From assembly GCA_012521315.1 (NCBI GenBank), contig JAAYMP010000088.1:1-11992 (forward strand): a stretch of 11,992 bases of DNA, given 5' to 3'. Below, one piece after another: positions 1-6,976 of the stretch. The notes under the pieces are model-generated. The model had not been told where the DNA came from. It saw only the letters and a program-made list of their open reading frames with translations, and did no database searches. A program made the translations under genes and the position numbers. Positions within the stretch are counted from its first letter, which is position 1. The number at the start of each line of letters is the position of its first letter. The stretch comes from Bacillota bacterium. Lineage in GTDB: Bacteria > Bacillota > UBA4882 > UBA10575.

Positions 1-1
1 C

Positions 2-991
2 GAAGGTGACGTGGTCATCAGCAGCCGGATCCGTTTAGCCCGCAATTTACAAGGGTATTCCTTCCCGCACCAGGCTGATGAAAGGGACCTGGAGGCGGTG
101 ATTGCAAAGGTAGATAACGCTCTGCGCAAGACCGGTTTTACTCTAAAACGTCTGGACGGAATGGCCCAGGGGGAACGGCTGCTCCTGATTGAACAGTACT
201 TAATCAGTCCGGATCTGTTGAAAAACCCGTCCCACCGCGGGGTAATGGTTAATCCGGAACAAACCGTCGCCATTATGCTGAATGAGGAGGACCATATCCG
301 GATCCAAAGTATCCTCCCCGGGCTGGCGCTCCAGGAAGCTTGGGCGGCGGCCAATCAAATCGATGACGGGTTGGAGGCAGAACTGGATTACGCCTTTGAC
401 GAGAAGACGGGTTATCTAACCACCTGCCCGACGAACGTCGGGACCGGCCTGCGGGCTTCGGTGATGCTGCACCTGCCGGCCCTCCATCTGGTAGACCAGG
501 TCAAGAAGGTTCTTTCCGTCCTTCCCCACGTCGGATTTAGCGTTCGGGGGATCTATGGCGAGGGGACTGAAGCGACGGGCAATTTGTACCAGATTTCGAA
601 CCAGGTCACCTTGGGATTGACGGAGGACGAAATTATCGGGAAGATCATCTCTGTGACCAAACAGGTGATCGACCAAGAACGTTCCGCCCGTGAAACGCTC
701 CTGGCCAAAGAATCCCGCTTGCAACTGGAAGACCGGGTGTACCGGGCCTATGGGCTCTTGAGCGAAGCGCGCTTAATCTCTTCGGAAGAAGCCTTCCGGC
801 TCTGGGATAATGTGTTATTGGGTGTTAATTTAGGGCTCATCCCCGAGGTGAACGTTGAGCAGATCAACGAGTTATTTTTTCTCATCCGTCCGGCCATCAT
901 TCAACAGCTGGTGGGTAAAGACCTTGCCCCGCACGAACGGGACTATTACCGGGCGGAAACCATCCGGAAACATTTAAAAATAAAACGGTGA
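2..991 (+). CDS. mcsB: Protein arginine kinase McsB (5' end outside window)
   Basis: McsB phosphorylates arginine residues on damaged or regulatory proteins (including CtsR), which marks them for ClpC-ClpP degradation in the cytoplasm. The frame is open to the window edge: the first visible residues EGDVVISSRIRLARN align with SDIVLSSRIRLARN near the N-terminus of Bacillus McsB. About 15-25 residues are therefore missing, and the GTG at 11 is not the start. Phosphagen-kinase-type signatures follow in order: RIRLARN, NEEDHIRIQ, TCPTNVGTGLRASVM, RGIYGEG and ISNQVTLG. Near the C-terminus, ERDYYRAE keeps the RDxxRA phosphoarginine-binding motif known from Bacillus-type McsB, so allosteric control is probably retained. 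The gene ends 34 nt before clpC with no terminator between them, so the two are probably cotranscribed. By family synteny ctsR and mcsA would lie just upstream, outside the window. Confidence 0.96.
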   Translation, partial: EGDVVISSRIRLARNLQGYSFPHQADERDLEAVIAKVDNALRKTGFTLKRLDGMAQGERLLLIEQYLISPDLLKNPSHRGVMVNPEQTVAIMLNEEDHIRIQSILPGLALQEAWAAANQIDDGLEAELDYAFDEKTGYLTTCPTNVGTGLRASVMLHLPALHLVDQVKKVLSVLPHVGFSVRGIYGEGTEATGNLYQISNQVTLGLTEDEIIGKIISVTKQVIDQERSARETLLAKESRLQLEDRVYRAYGLLSEARLISSEEAFRLWDNVLLGVNLGLIPEVNVEQINELFFLIRPAIIQQLVGKDLAPHERDYYRAETIRKHLKIKR

Positions 992-1025
992 TAATAACTA
1001 GGAAGCCAAAGAGAGGTGAAGAGCG

Positions 1026-3488
1026 ATGTTTGAAAGGTTTACGGAACGGGCGCGGCGGGTTGTGCTTCATGCCCAAAAGGAAGCGGCCAGGTTAAGGCAT
1101 AATGTGATCGGCACCGAACATCTCCTGCTCGGTCTCGTCCGGGAGGAGGACGGTGTTGCCGCGAAAGCTTTGGAATTATTGGGGGTCGATCTCAATAAAG
1201 TCCGGAATGAAGTGGAGAAGATTATCGGCGTGGGGGAAGAGATGGTCTTTGGCGAAGTTCCCTTCACGCCGCGGGCCAAACGCGTTCTGGAGTTGGCTTG
1301 GGATGAAAGCCGGCAGATGGGCCACAATTATGTCGGGACGGAACATATTCTTTTAGGGTTAATCCGCGAGGGTGAAGGGGTGGCCGCCCAGGTGCTGAAG
1401 AACCTGGGGGTCGATTTAGAAACCGCTCGTAAACAGGTCTTTAGCCTGCTGGGAGGTAACGTCGGTCCCCTTCCCGGCGTTAAAGGCGGCGGCCCCAGTA
1501 AAACCCAGACCTTGAACCAATTCGGGCGGGATCTGAACGAACTGGCCAAAGTCGGCAAATTGGATCCGGTGATTGGCCGGGAGAAGGAGATTGAACGGGT
1601 CATCCAGGTGCTCTCCCGGCGGACGAAGAACAACCCCGTTTTAATCGGGGAACCGGGAGTGGGCAAAACCGCAATTGTAGAAGGGCTGGCCCAGCAGATC
1701 GTGGCGGGCGACGTACCGGAGGTTTTGAAGAACAAACGGGTGGTCACCCTTGATCTGGGGTCGATGGTGGCCGGCTCCAAGTACCGGGGCGAGTTCGAGG
1801 AACGGATGAAGAAAGTATTGGAAGAGATTAGAAGTGCCGGCGATGTTATTCTTTTCATTGATGAATTACATACCCTGGTCGGGGCGGGTGCGGCGGAAGG
1901 GGCCATTGACGCGGCCAATATCCTCAAACCGGCGCTGGCCCGGGGCGAACTGCAATGTGTCGGCGCGACCACCCTGGACGAATACCGCAAGCATGTCGAG
2001 AAGGATGCTGCTTTGGAACGGCGGTTTCAGCCGATTATCGTCGGCGAACCGACCCGGGAAGAAACAGTCCAGATCCTGGAAGGCCTGAGGGACCGCTATG
2101 AGGCGCACCACCGGGTGAAGATCACCGATGAAGCGATCCGGGCGGCGGTTGACCTTTCCGACCGCTTTATCTCCGACCGTTTCCTGCCGGATAAAGCGAT
2201 TGACCTGATTGATGAAGCCTCTTCCAAAGTGCGGCTAAAAACCACGGTAACACCGCCCAATTTGAAGGATTTGGAAGACAAAATTGAGCAAGTGCAAAAG
2301 GAGAAGGAAGCGGCGATCCGTAATGAGGAGTTTGAAAAAGCCGCCAGTCTGCGGGATGAGGAGCAGAAACTCCGGGCCCAGTTGGCGGCGGACCAGAACG
2401 ACTGGAAAAACCGGCAAAGCCGTTTGGAACCGAACGTGACCGAAGAAGAAGTCGCCGAAGTGGTGGCCAGTTGGACCGGGATCCCCGTCACCAAACTACA
2501 GGAAGGGGAGGGCGAACGTCTCCTGCGGCTGGAAGAGATTCTCCACCAGCGAGTGATCGGCCAAAACGAAGCGATCAATTCGGTCGCCCGGGCGGTCCGG
2601 CGGGCCCGTGCCGGCCTTAAGGATCCGAAACGGCCGGTGGGTTCCTTCATTTTCCTGGGGCCGACTGGGGTCGGCAAAACCGAACTGGCCAGAGCGCTGG
2701 CAGAAGCCCTTTTTGGGGATGAAAACGCCCTTGTGCGGCTGGATATGTCCGAATACATGGAGCGGCATACCGTCTCCCGCCTGGTCGGGGCGCCGCCGGG
2801 CTATGTCGGCTATGATGAAGGCGGACAGTTGACGGAGAAGATCCGCCGGAAACCATACAGCGTTATTCTCCTTGATGAGGTGGAAAAGGCCCACCCGGAG
2901 GTCTTCAACATCTTACTGCAGGTCCTGGAGGATGGTCGTCTTACCGATGCGCAAGGGCGGACGGTTGACTTCAAAAATACCGTGTTGATCATGACTTCGA
3001 ACGTGGGCGCCAACCTGATTGAACACTCCGGACCGATCGGCTTTAAGATCGACGACAAGGACGATGAGCGGACGGTTAATTATGAAAGGATGAAAGAGCG
3101 GGTCTTGGATGAGCTCAAACGGACCTTCCGGCCGGAGTTTCTCAACCGGATTGACGATATTATCGTCTTCCACCCCTTACACCGGGAGGAACTGGAGCAG
3201 ATCATCGATCTGATGCTCAAAACACTCCGGCAGCAACTGGAGGAGAAAGGCATCAAGCTGGAGATCACGGCGGAAGCCAAAGAAGTCATTTACAAGGAAG
3301 GTTATGATCCGCTCTTTGGCGCCCGGCCGCTGCGCCGGGCCATCCAAAGGCTGGTTGAGAATCCGCTCTCCGATGAGATTTTGCGGGGACGTTTCCGCAG
3401 CGGGGACCTGATCCGGGTGACGGCGGAAGATAACCAGCTCATGTTCGAACGGGACGAAGCCTCGGCCGAAGCCTCTTCGCTCGTGTAA
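1026..3488 (+). CDS. clpC: ATP-dependent unfoldase ClpC (Clp/Hsp100 family)
   Basis: ClpC is a hexameric AAA+ unfoldase that feeds substrates, including McsB-marked arginine-phosphorylated proteins, into the ClpP peptidase. The 820 residues match the family (about 810 in Bacillus). A double Clp-N repeat spans roughly 1-145. The first AAA+ module has Walker A GEPGVGKT at 208-215 and Walker B with DE at 279-280. A UVR-like segment (KEAAIRNEEFEKAASLRDEE, about 427-446) lies in the middle domain that separates ClpC from ClpA. The second module has Walker A GPTGVGKT at 545-552 and Walker B DE at 617-618. The tripeptide IGF at 671-673 fits the ClpP-docking loop. The ATG is preceded by GAGGTG at 1013-1018 with a 7-nt spacer. 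The short C-terminal tail is rich in E, A and S. Heat or protein-stress control through CtsR is likely from the family, but any CtsR operator lies outside the window. Confidence 0.98.
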   Translation: MFERFTERARRVVLHAQKEAARLRHNVIGTEHLLLGLVREEDGVAAKALELLGVDLNKVRNEVEKIIGVGEEMVFGEVPFTPRAKRVLELAWDESRQMGHNYVGTEHILLGLIREGEGVAAQVLKNLGVDLETARKQVFSLLGGNVGPLPGVKGGGPSKTQTLNQFGRDLNELAKVGKLDPVIGREKEIERVIQVLSRRTKNNPVLIGEPGVGKTAIVEGLAQQIVAGDVPEVLKNKRVVTLDLGSMVAGSKYRGEFEERMKKVLEEIRSAGDVILFIDELHTLVGAGAAEGAIDAANILKPALARGELQCVGATTLDEYRKHVEKDAALERRFQPIIVGEPTREETVQILEGLRDRYEAHHRVKITDEAIRAAVDLSDRFISDRFLPDKAIDLIDEASSKVRLKTTVTPPNLKDLEDKIEQVQKEKEAAIRNEEFEKAASLRDEEQKLRAQLAADQNDWKNRQSRLEPNVTEEEVAEVVASWTGIPVTKLQEGEGERLLRLEEILHQRVIGQNEAINSVARAVRRARAGLKDPKRPVGSFIFLGPTGVGKTELARALAEALFGDENALVRLDMSEYMERHTVSRLVGAPPGYVGYDEGGQLTEKIRRKPYSVILLDEVEKAHPEVFNILLQVLEDGRLTDAQGRTVDFKNTVLIMTSNVGANLIEHSGPIGFKIDDKDDERTVNYERMKERVLDELKRTFRPEFLNRIDDIIVFHPLHREELEQIIDLMLKTLRQQLEEKGIKLEITAEAKEVIYKEGYDPLFGARPLRRAIQRLVENPLSDEILRGRFRSGDLIRVTAEDNQLMFERDEASAEASSLV

Positions 3489-3514
3489 ACGGCAAGAAAA
3501 AAGCCGGAAAAATA

Positions 3515-3550
3515 CCAAAAAATCCTTCTCTGCGGGGAAGGATTTTTTGG
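3515..3550 (+). terminator. Strong intrinsic terminator after clpC
   Basis: A perfect 14-bp inverted repeat (CCAAAAAATCCTTC at 3515-3528 and GAAGGATTTTTTGG at 3537-3550) surrounds the 8-nt loop TCTGCGGG. The stem carries A-runs on one side and T-runs on the other, so it could end transcription in both directions. It lies 27 nt after the clpC stop and closes the mcsB-clpC unit. Confidence 0.9.
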
Positions 3551-3843
3551 TGATTTTAAGAAGATTTTACTTAGATCGCCACAGGCGGCTAGAAAGCAAA
3601 GGGTAGAGGGGGCACCGGAGACTCGGCTTGACCGGGAGACCGGCGCCACGCCGGGCGGTGGCCGCCGAGGACGGTTGCGCCTAAGGGAGCAGGGTATGAT
3701 CGGTTTTTTTATGGGACATATTACCAAAAGCAGAGTTTTTGACGCCCCCCGAACAAATTGGCATCTACGTCGCGGGGTTGCCCCTCGACTTAGCAATCTT
3801 CCCGCATGGCCGGTGGTTTTGACCGAAAAGAGGAGGTGTGAGG
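3551..3843 (+). other. Gene-poor region with foldable GC-rich segment upstream of disA
   Basis: No convincing gene is seen. A TTG-started 60-codon frame at 3675-3857 has no ribosome binding site, resembles nothing recognisable and runs into disA in another frame. RadA, usual at this place, is absent. The segment 3611-3681 can fold into a branched hairpin: GGC 3611-3613 with GCC 3679-3681, ACCG 3614-3617 with CGGT 3672-3675, and CTCGGC 3622-3627 with GCCGAG 3664-3669. Inside it is CCGGCG 3640-3645 with CGCCGG 3649-3654. A run of seven T residues lies at 3704-3710 without a clear stem directly before it. A weak possible promoter (TTGGTG 3547-3552, TTAGAT 3571-3576, spacer 18) would make this a disA leader. 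It does not match the ydaO, TPP, SAM, FMN, cobalamin or T-box consensus as I recall them. Confidence 0.5.
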
Positions 3844-4902
3844 GTGGCAGGGGATGATTCCGGAATCGTAAAATTATTACAGATGGTCGCGCCGGGGACT
3901 GCCCTTTATGAGGGTTTGGAAAATATCCTGCGCGCGCGGACCGGAGCGCTGATCGTCGTTGGGGACAGCGAAAAGGTGATGCAAGTAGTGGACGGGGGTT
4001 ATCAGATTAACGCGGAGCTAAATCCGGCGAACCTTTACGAACTGGCGAAGATGGACGGGGCGATCATCCTGAGTAGCGACGCGAAGCGTATTCTTTACGC
4101 CAACACCCATTTAACGCCGGACTCGATCATTCCGACCCGGGAAACCGGCTCCCGTCACCGTACGGCGGAACGGGTGGCGATTCAAACCGGAGAAATGGTG
4201 ATTGCCATCTCCCAGCGGCGCAATTTGATTACCCTTTTCAAGGGTAACCTGCGTCATGTCATGCGTGATGTGAGCACAATCTTAGTGAAAGCGAACCAAG
4301 CCTTACAAACCCTGGAAAAATATAAGAGTGTGCTTGACCAGGCACTGGTTAATTTAAGCGCCTTGGAGTTCGAAGACCTGGTGACCATTATGGAAGTGGC
4401 CACGGTTGTCCAGCGGACGGCGATGGTCTCGCGGATTGCGAAGGAGATTGAGATCTACATCTACGAACTGGGGACGGAAGGCCGTCTGGTCAATATGCAG
4501 CTGGAAGAGTTGATGTACGATCTGGAGGAAGAAGGAATCCTGGTGCTTAAGGATTATCTTCCCAATCTTGACCAGTTGGAGAAGGTCCAAACGGAGCTGT
4601 TCGGGCGGAGTTATGAAGAGTTAGTGGATTTAGCGAACGTCGCCAAAGAGATGGGCTTCGCGGTCCAGTCTCTGGACGTGCCGGTAACTCCCCGGGGTTA
4701 CCGGATCTTAAAAAAGATCCCCAAACTTCCCGTCCCGGTCATCGAAAATCTGGTCCAGCGCTTCGAGAACCTTCAGAATATTGTGGGGGCTTCGATTGAG
4801 GAGTTGGACGAGGTGGAAGGGATCGGCGAGGTCAGAGCTCGTTCGATCAAAGAGGGGCTCCGGCGTTTGCGGGAACAAGTCTTGCTGGACCGCCATATCT
4901 AA
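3844..4902 (+). CDS. disA: Diadenylate cyclase DisA, DNA integrity scanning protein
   Basis: DisA makes cyclic di-AMP from two ATP and scans DNA for branched structures, which inhibit its activity. The start is chosen at GTG 3844: the AGGAGGT at 3831-3837 leaves a 6-nt spacer, whereas the in-frame GTG at 3838 directly abuts the Shine-Dalgarno. This gives 352 residues (about 360 in Bacillus). The N-terminal DAC domain carries the DGA motif at 71-73 (KMDGAIILS) and the RHRTAER motif at 104-110, both needed for catalysis. A helical linker follows (about 145-290), then a helix-hairpin-helix DNA-binding domain with GIGEVRA at 326-332. All key residues are present, so the enzyme should be active. 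It is the only gene between the clpC terminator and the carD promoters, and no clear terminator follows it. Confidence 0.97.
   Translation: MAGDDSGIVKLLQMVAPGTALYEGLENILRARTGALIVVGDSEKVMQVVDGGYQINAELNPANLYELAKMDGAIILSSDAKRILYANTHLTPDSIIPTRETGSRHRTAERVAIQTGEMVIAISQRRNLITLFKGNLRHVMRDVSTILVKANQALQTLEKYKSVLDQALVNLSALEFEDLVTIMEVATVVQRTAMVSRIAKEIEIYIYELGTEGRLVNMQLEELMYDLEEEGILVLKDYLPNLDQLEKVQTELFGRSYEELVDLANVAKEMGFAVQSLDVPVTPRGYRILKKIPKLPVPVIENLVQRFENLQNIVGASIEELDEVEGIGEVRARSIKEGLRRLREQVLLDRHI
4681..4720 (+). repeat. Two adjacent inverted repeats inside disA
   Basis: CCGGTAAC at 4681-4688 is matched by GTTACCGG at 4697-4704 around a loop that is itself largely self-complementary (TCCCCGGG). Directly next, GGATCTT at 4703-4709 is matched by AAGATCC at 4714-4720 around AAAA. 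The two hairpins share bases 4703-4704 and so compete. They lie in codons for the conserved stretch VTPRGYRILKKIPKLP, so codon choice may produce them by chance. Confidence 0.5.
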
Positions 4903-4948
4903 AGAGACGATAAGGAAACGAAAAGCCCGCCTGGGTGTAAAAAATATC

Positions 4949-4977
4949 TTGACTTTATACATTTGATCTGTTAAAAT
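4949..4977 (+). promoter_or_regulatory. Sigma-A-type promoter, upstream copy, for carD
   Basis: TTGACT at 4949-4954 and TAAAAT at 4972-4977 are separated by 17 nt in an AT-rich stretch between disA and carD. It matches the housekeeping consensus well and lies 46 nt upstream of a second promoter in the same direction. Confidence 0.7.
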
Positions 4978-4994
4978 CTATTATTTTGTATAAA

Positions 4995-5024
4995 TTGACA
5001 TAATGACCGGTTTCGTGGTATACT
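4995..5024 (+). promoter_or_regulatory. Strong sigma-A promoter with extended -10, proximal to carD
   Basis: A perfect -35 TTGACA (4995-5000), an 18-nt spacer and -10 TATACT (5019-5024) preceded by TG at 5016-5017 (extended -10). Transcription would start near 5031, leaving a leader of about 30 nt before the carD ATG. An in-frame ATG at 5003 lies inside this promoter and so would not be on the transcript. Confidence 0.85.
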
Positions 5025-5059
5025 ATTTAATGTTGAAACTTTTCTTTGGAGGTAGCTTA

Positions 5060-5536
5060 ATGTTTAATGTTGGCGACAGGATAGTATACCCGATGCACGG
5101 AGCCGGAGTCATCGTAGGGATCGAGCAGCGGAACGTATCTGGAACCCCGGAAGATTATTATATAATCAAGCTCGCCAGCGGTGAGATGAAGGTAATGATT
5201 CCTGTTTGCAACAAGGATCTGGTCGGCCTACGGGAGATCATCAGCAAGGATGAAGTGGAGAAAGTCCTTGCCGTGCTCAGAAATAAAGAGATGGATATGT
5301 CGTCAAACTGGAATCGACGTTACCGGGAAAACATGGAGAAGATCAAGTCCGGTAATATTTATGATGTGGCTGAGGTTGTCAGCGGCTTGTCCTTACGGGA
5401 CCGGGAGAAAGGGCTCTCCACCGGTGAGCGCAAAATGCTGGAGAACGCCAAAAACATTCTTTACAGCGAATTGGCGATGGTTGAGGACCTTGACGAGGAA
5501 CAGGTCCAGTCAATGGTGGAGGAATGTCTGAATTAG
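5060..5536 (+). CDS. carD: CarD/CdnL family RNA-polymerase-binding regulator
   Basis: CarD/CdnL proteins bind the RNA polymerase beta subunit and modulate open-complex stability at promoters. The start is ATG 5060, with GGAGGT at 5048-5053 and a 6-nt spacer; the in-frame ATG at 5003 is rejected because it lies within the promoter and would add a non-family leader. The 158 residues match the family. An N-terminal Tudor-like RNA-polymerase interaction domain (MFNVGDRIVYPMHGAGVIVGIEQ..., about 1-65) precedes an all-helical C-terminal domain with a conserved tryptophan near 83 (SSNWNRRYRENMEKI) that in studied homologues contacts the upstream edge of the transcription bubble. Two promoters upstream and a terminator directly downstream make it a single-gene unit. 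In Bacillota a CarD gene beside disA and yacL is a recurring arrangement; its physiological targets here are unknown. Confidence 0.93.
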   Translation: MFNVGDRIVYPMHGAGVIVGIEQRNVSGTPEDYYIIKLASGEMKVMIPVCNKDLVGLREIISKDEVEKVLAVLRNKEMDMSSNWNRRYRENMEKIKSGNIYDVAEVVSGLSLRDREKGLSTGERKMLENAKNILYSELAMVEDLDEEQVQSMVEECLN

Positions 5537-5537
5537 C

Positions 5538-5561
5538 GCCAGGAGGACTGGCTTTTTTTTT
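5538..5561 (+). terminator. Intrinsic terminator after carD
   Basis: GCCAG (5538-5542), loop GAGGA, CTGGC (5548-5552), followed by nine T residues (5553-5561). It begins immediately after the carD stop codon and closes the single-gene unit. Confidence 0.92.
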
Positions 5562-5563
5562 GC

Positions 5564-5593
5564 TTCCCCTTCATTAATGGCGTTTTTTATAAT
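5564..5593 (+). promoter_or_regulatory. Possible promoter for the yacL-like gene
   Basis: A perfect -10 TATAAT at 5588-5593 lies just after the carD terminator, but the best -35 at 18-nt spacing is only TTCCCC (5564-5569). A promoter is expected here because the terminator isolates the next gene. A TTGACT at 5627-5632 is an alternative -35 without a convincing -10. Confidence 0.35.
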
Positions 5594-5668
5594 TTTTCTA
5601 AAAGACCGCCCGGCGAGGGATATTATTTGACTTTCTGGATAAATTAAGAAGAAAGGAGGTGCCAAAAG

Positions 5669-6751
5669 TTGTTTACCAAGATTTTAACAGTATTGTTTGG
5701 TTTATCCACCGGTTTTGCTGGTTATTATTTTGTCTATTCCTTCTTTCCCCATCTCCACTGGTTGGTTATCTCCGCTTGCGCGTTCGCGGGTTTGGTCTTG
5801 GGTTATCTTTTGGCGAGGTTTCTCATCCCCGCCTTATGGTCAAAGATTGAGGAGAGCTTTCAGAAGCGGACCGTTCCGGAACTGATCATCGAGGGCCTGG
5901 GCATCTTTTTCGGCCTCCTGCTCTCTGGTTTGTTTGTGGTGGTGATGCCCCTTACCCGCTTGCCCGGTCCACTGGGCAACACTTTGGCGTTATTGATTAT
6001 TCTGATGATCACCGGGACGATTGGCCGGCTTACCCACCGGAAAAAGGATGAGATCCTTAATTTCCTGGGCGCCAACACGAAAATGGGCGAAAAAGGTGGG
6101 GGCAAAGGGCGTTTCCCTGCCGGGAAAGCATCTTATAAGGTTTTGGATACCAGCAGTATTATTGACGGGCGGATCATGGACGTGGCCCAGACCGGATTTA
6201 TGGAGGGGATCTTTATTGTTCCCGGCTTTGTCGTGGCCGAACTGCAACGCATTGCCGATTCCTCCGATTCGCTCAAACGCAACCGCGGGCGCCGCGGGTT
6301 GGATATTTTAAATAAAATGCAGAAAGACAGCAGTATTACGATTCGCATCTACGACCAGGATTTTGAGGATTTAAGCGATGTGGACACGAAAATTGTCCGC
6401 CTGGCCAAAGTATTGGGTGCAAAAGTAATCACCAACGATTTCAACCTGAACAAAGTGGCTGAGTTGTACGGGGTTCAGGTCTTAAACATCAATGAACTGG
6501 CCAATGCCATCAAGCCGATCATCCTTCCCGGTGAAGAGGTTGTGATCCACGTGATCAAAGACGGGAAAGAAATGGGGCAGGGCATTGCCTATCTGGAGGA
6601 CGGCACGATGATTGTGGTCGATGGCGGACGTCAGTATATTGGCGAAGAGATCACGGTGACGGTCACCAGTGTCCTGCAGACCGCCGCCGGACGGATGATC
6701 TTTGCCAAACCCAAAGAAGGTATGGTGGCGAAGGCTTCGTCCCTTTCGTAG
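5669..6751 (+). CDS. yacL: Membrane-anchored PIN-TRAM protein, YacL family
   Basis: The YacL family joins a membrane anchor to a PIN nuclease-like domain and a TRAM RNA-binding domain; its cellular role is not settled, and a membrane-bound RNase is an inference from the domains. The first 120 residues hold four hydrophobic segments (about 5-25, 31-53, 73-95, 101-119). A Gly/Lys-rich linker (about 138-155) leads to the PIN domain (about 156-275), with acidic positions D160 (VLDTSS), E191, D237/D239 and D257 (TND) suited to metal binding. TRAM covers about 285-345 (GEEVVIHVIKDGKEMGQGIAYLEDGTMIVV). The start is TTG 5669, 8 nt after AGGAGGT (5654-5660); this places the first membrane helix at the very N-terminus, as in relatives. 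Length 360 agrees with the family (about 366 in Bacillus). Confidence 0.92.
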   Translation: MFTKILTVLFGLSTGFAGYYFVYSFFPHLHWLVISACAFAGLVLGYLLARFLIPALWSKIEESFQKRTVPELIIEGLGIFFGLLLSGLFVVVMPLTRLPGPLGNTLALLIILMITGTIGRLTHRKKDEILNFLGANTKMGEKGGGKGRFPAGKASYKVLDTSSIIDGRIMDVAQTGFMEGIFIVPGFVVAELQRIADSSDSLKRNRGRRGLDILNKMQKDSSITIRIYDQDFEDLSDVDTKIVRLAKVLGAKVITNDFNLNKVAELYGVQVLNINELANAIKPIILPGEEVVIHVIKDGKEMGQGIAYLEDGTMIVVDGGRQYIGEEITVTVTSVLQTAAGRMIFAKPKEGMVAKASSLS

Positions 6752-6782
6752 GAATGGAATTATTGCTTTTCTTAAATATAAG

Positions 6783-6813
6783 TCGCAGGGATTCGGGCGG
6801 ATATCCCTGGCGA
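6783..6813 (+). repeat. Imperfect hairpin between yacL and its terminator
   Basis: TCGCAGGGAT (6783-6792) pairs with ATCCCTGGCGA (6803-6813) apart from one bulged G, around the 10-nt loop TCGGGCGGAT. It lies 17 nt before the yacL terminator hairpin. Tandem 3'-end hairpins like this often protect an mRNA from 3' exonucleases; that role is inferred. Confidence 0.6.
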
Positions 6814-6829
6814 CCGGTGGAGATGGATC

Positions 6830-6850
6830 AGCGGGGCGACCCGCTTTTTT
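6830..6850 (+). terminator. Intrinsic terminator after the yacL-like gene
   Basis: AGCGGG (6830-6835), tetraloop GCGA, CCCGCT (6840-6845), then a T-run to 6850. The GCGA loop is of the stable GNRA type. It ends the yacL unit and separates it from the xre-ispDF promoter. Confidence 0.88.
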
Positions 6851-6881
6851 ATTATTTTCTTATTTAATGGTCACCGCTAAT

Positions 6882-6910
6882 TTGACAAAGATGTAATTAT
6901 TTAATAGAAT
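6882..6910 (+). promoter_or_regulatory. Sigma-A promoter for the xre-ispDF unit
   Basis: TTGACA (6882-6887), a 17-nt spacer and TAGAAT (6905-6910). Transcription would begin near 6917, leaving a leader of about 90 nt before the xre TTG start. Confidence 0.82.
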
Positions 6911-6937
6911 GGGGCTGGAGTTGTGCCCCGGGTTGGT

Positions 6938-6976
6938 CCGTTCTCTTCTGGCCGGGTTCTTGAAGAACGGGTTTTT
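6938..6976 (+). promoter_or_regulatory. Possible attenuator hairpin in the xre-ispDF leader
   Basis: CCGTTCT (6938-6944) can pair with AGAACGG (6964-6970), which is followed by G and a run of five T residues (6972-6976), giving a weak terminator-like shape. The same 3' arm can instead pair with GTTCT (6956-6960) around the loop TGA. The two pairings exclude each other, so a switch is possible, but the stems are short and the first loop is 19 nt. Confidence 0.3.

Noticed and set aside
3551..3740. A ydaO-type c-di-AMP riboswitch before disA
   Set aside because: The phrase GACCGGGAGACC looks superficially similar, but the other conserved ydaO segments (GGGGUGAAU and CCCGUCAGCUAACC) are absent.
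3302..3796. 164-codon minus-strand frame across the clpC end
   Set aside because: It reads the antisense of clpC, its terminator and the GC-rich gap; the composition is that of a shadow frame and no start signal is seen.
3675..3857. Possible 60-codon gene before disA
   Set aside because: It starts with TTG without a ribosome binding site, has no recognisable family, overlaps a foldable segment and runs into disA in another frame.
4918..4948. Terminator after disA
   Set aside because: Only a 3-bp CCC/GGG stem precedes the A-rich stretch and there is no T-run on the + strand, so it is too weak to call.
5003..5059. N-terminal extension of CarD from ATG 5003
   Set aside because: This ATG lies between the -35 and -10 boxes of the best promoter and lacks a ribosome binding site; ATG 5060 has GGAGGT at normal spacing and matches the family start.
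6702..6896. 64-codon frame after the yacL-like gene
   Set aside because: It begins inside yacL in another frame and spans two hairpins and a terminator; no family resemblance or ribosome binding site.
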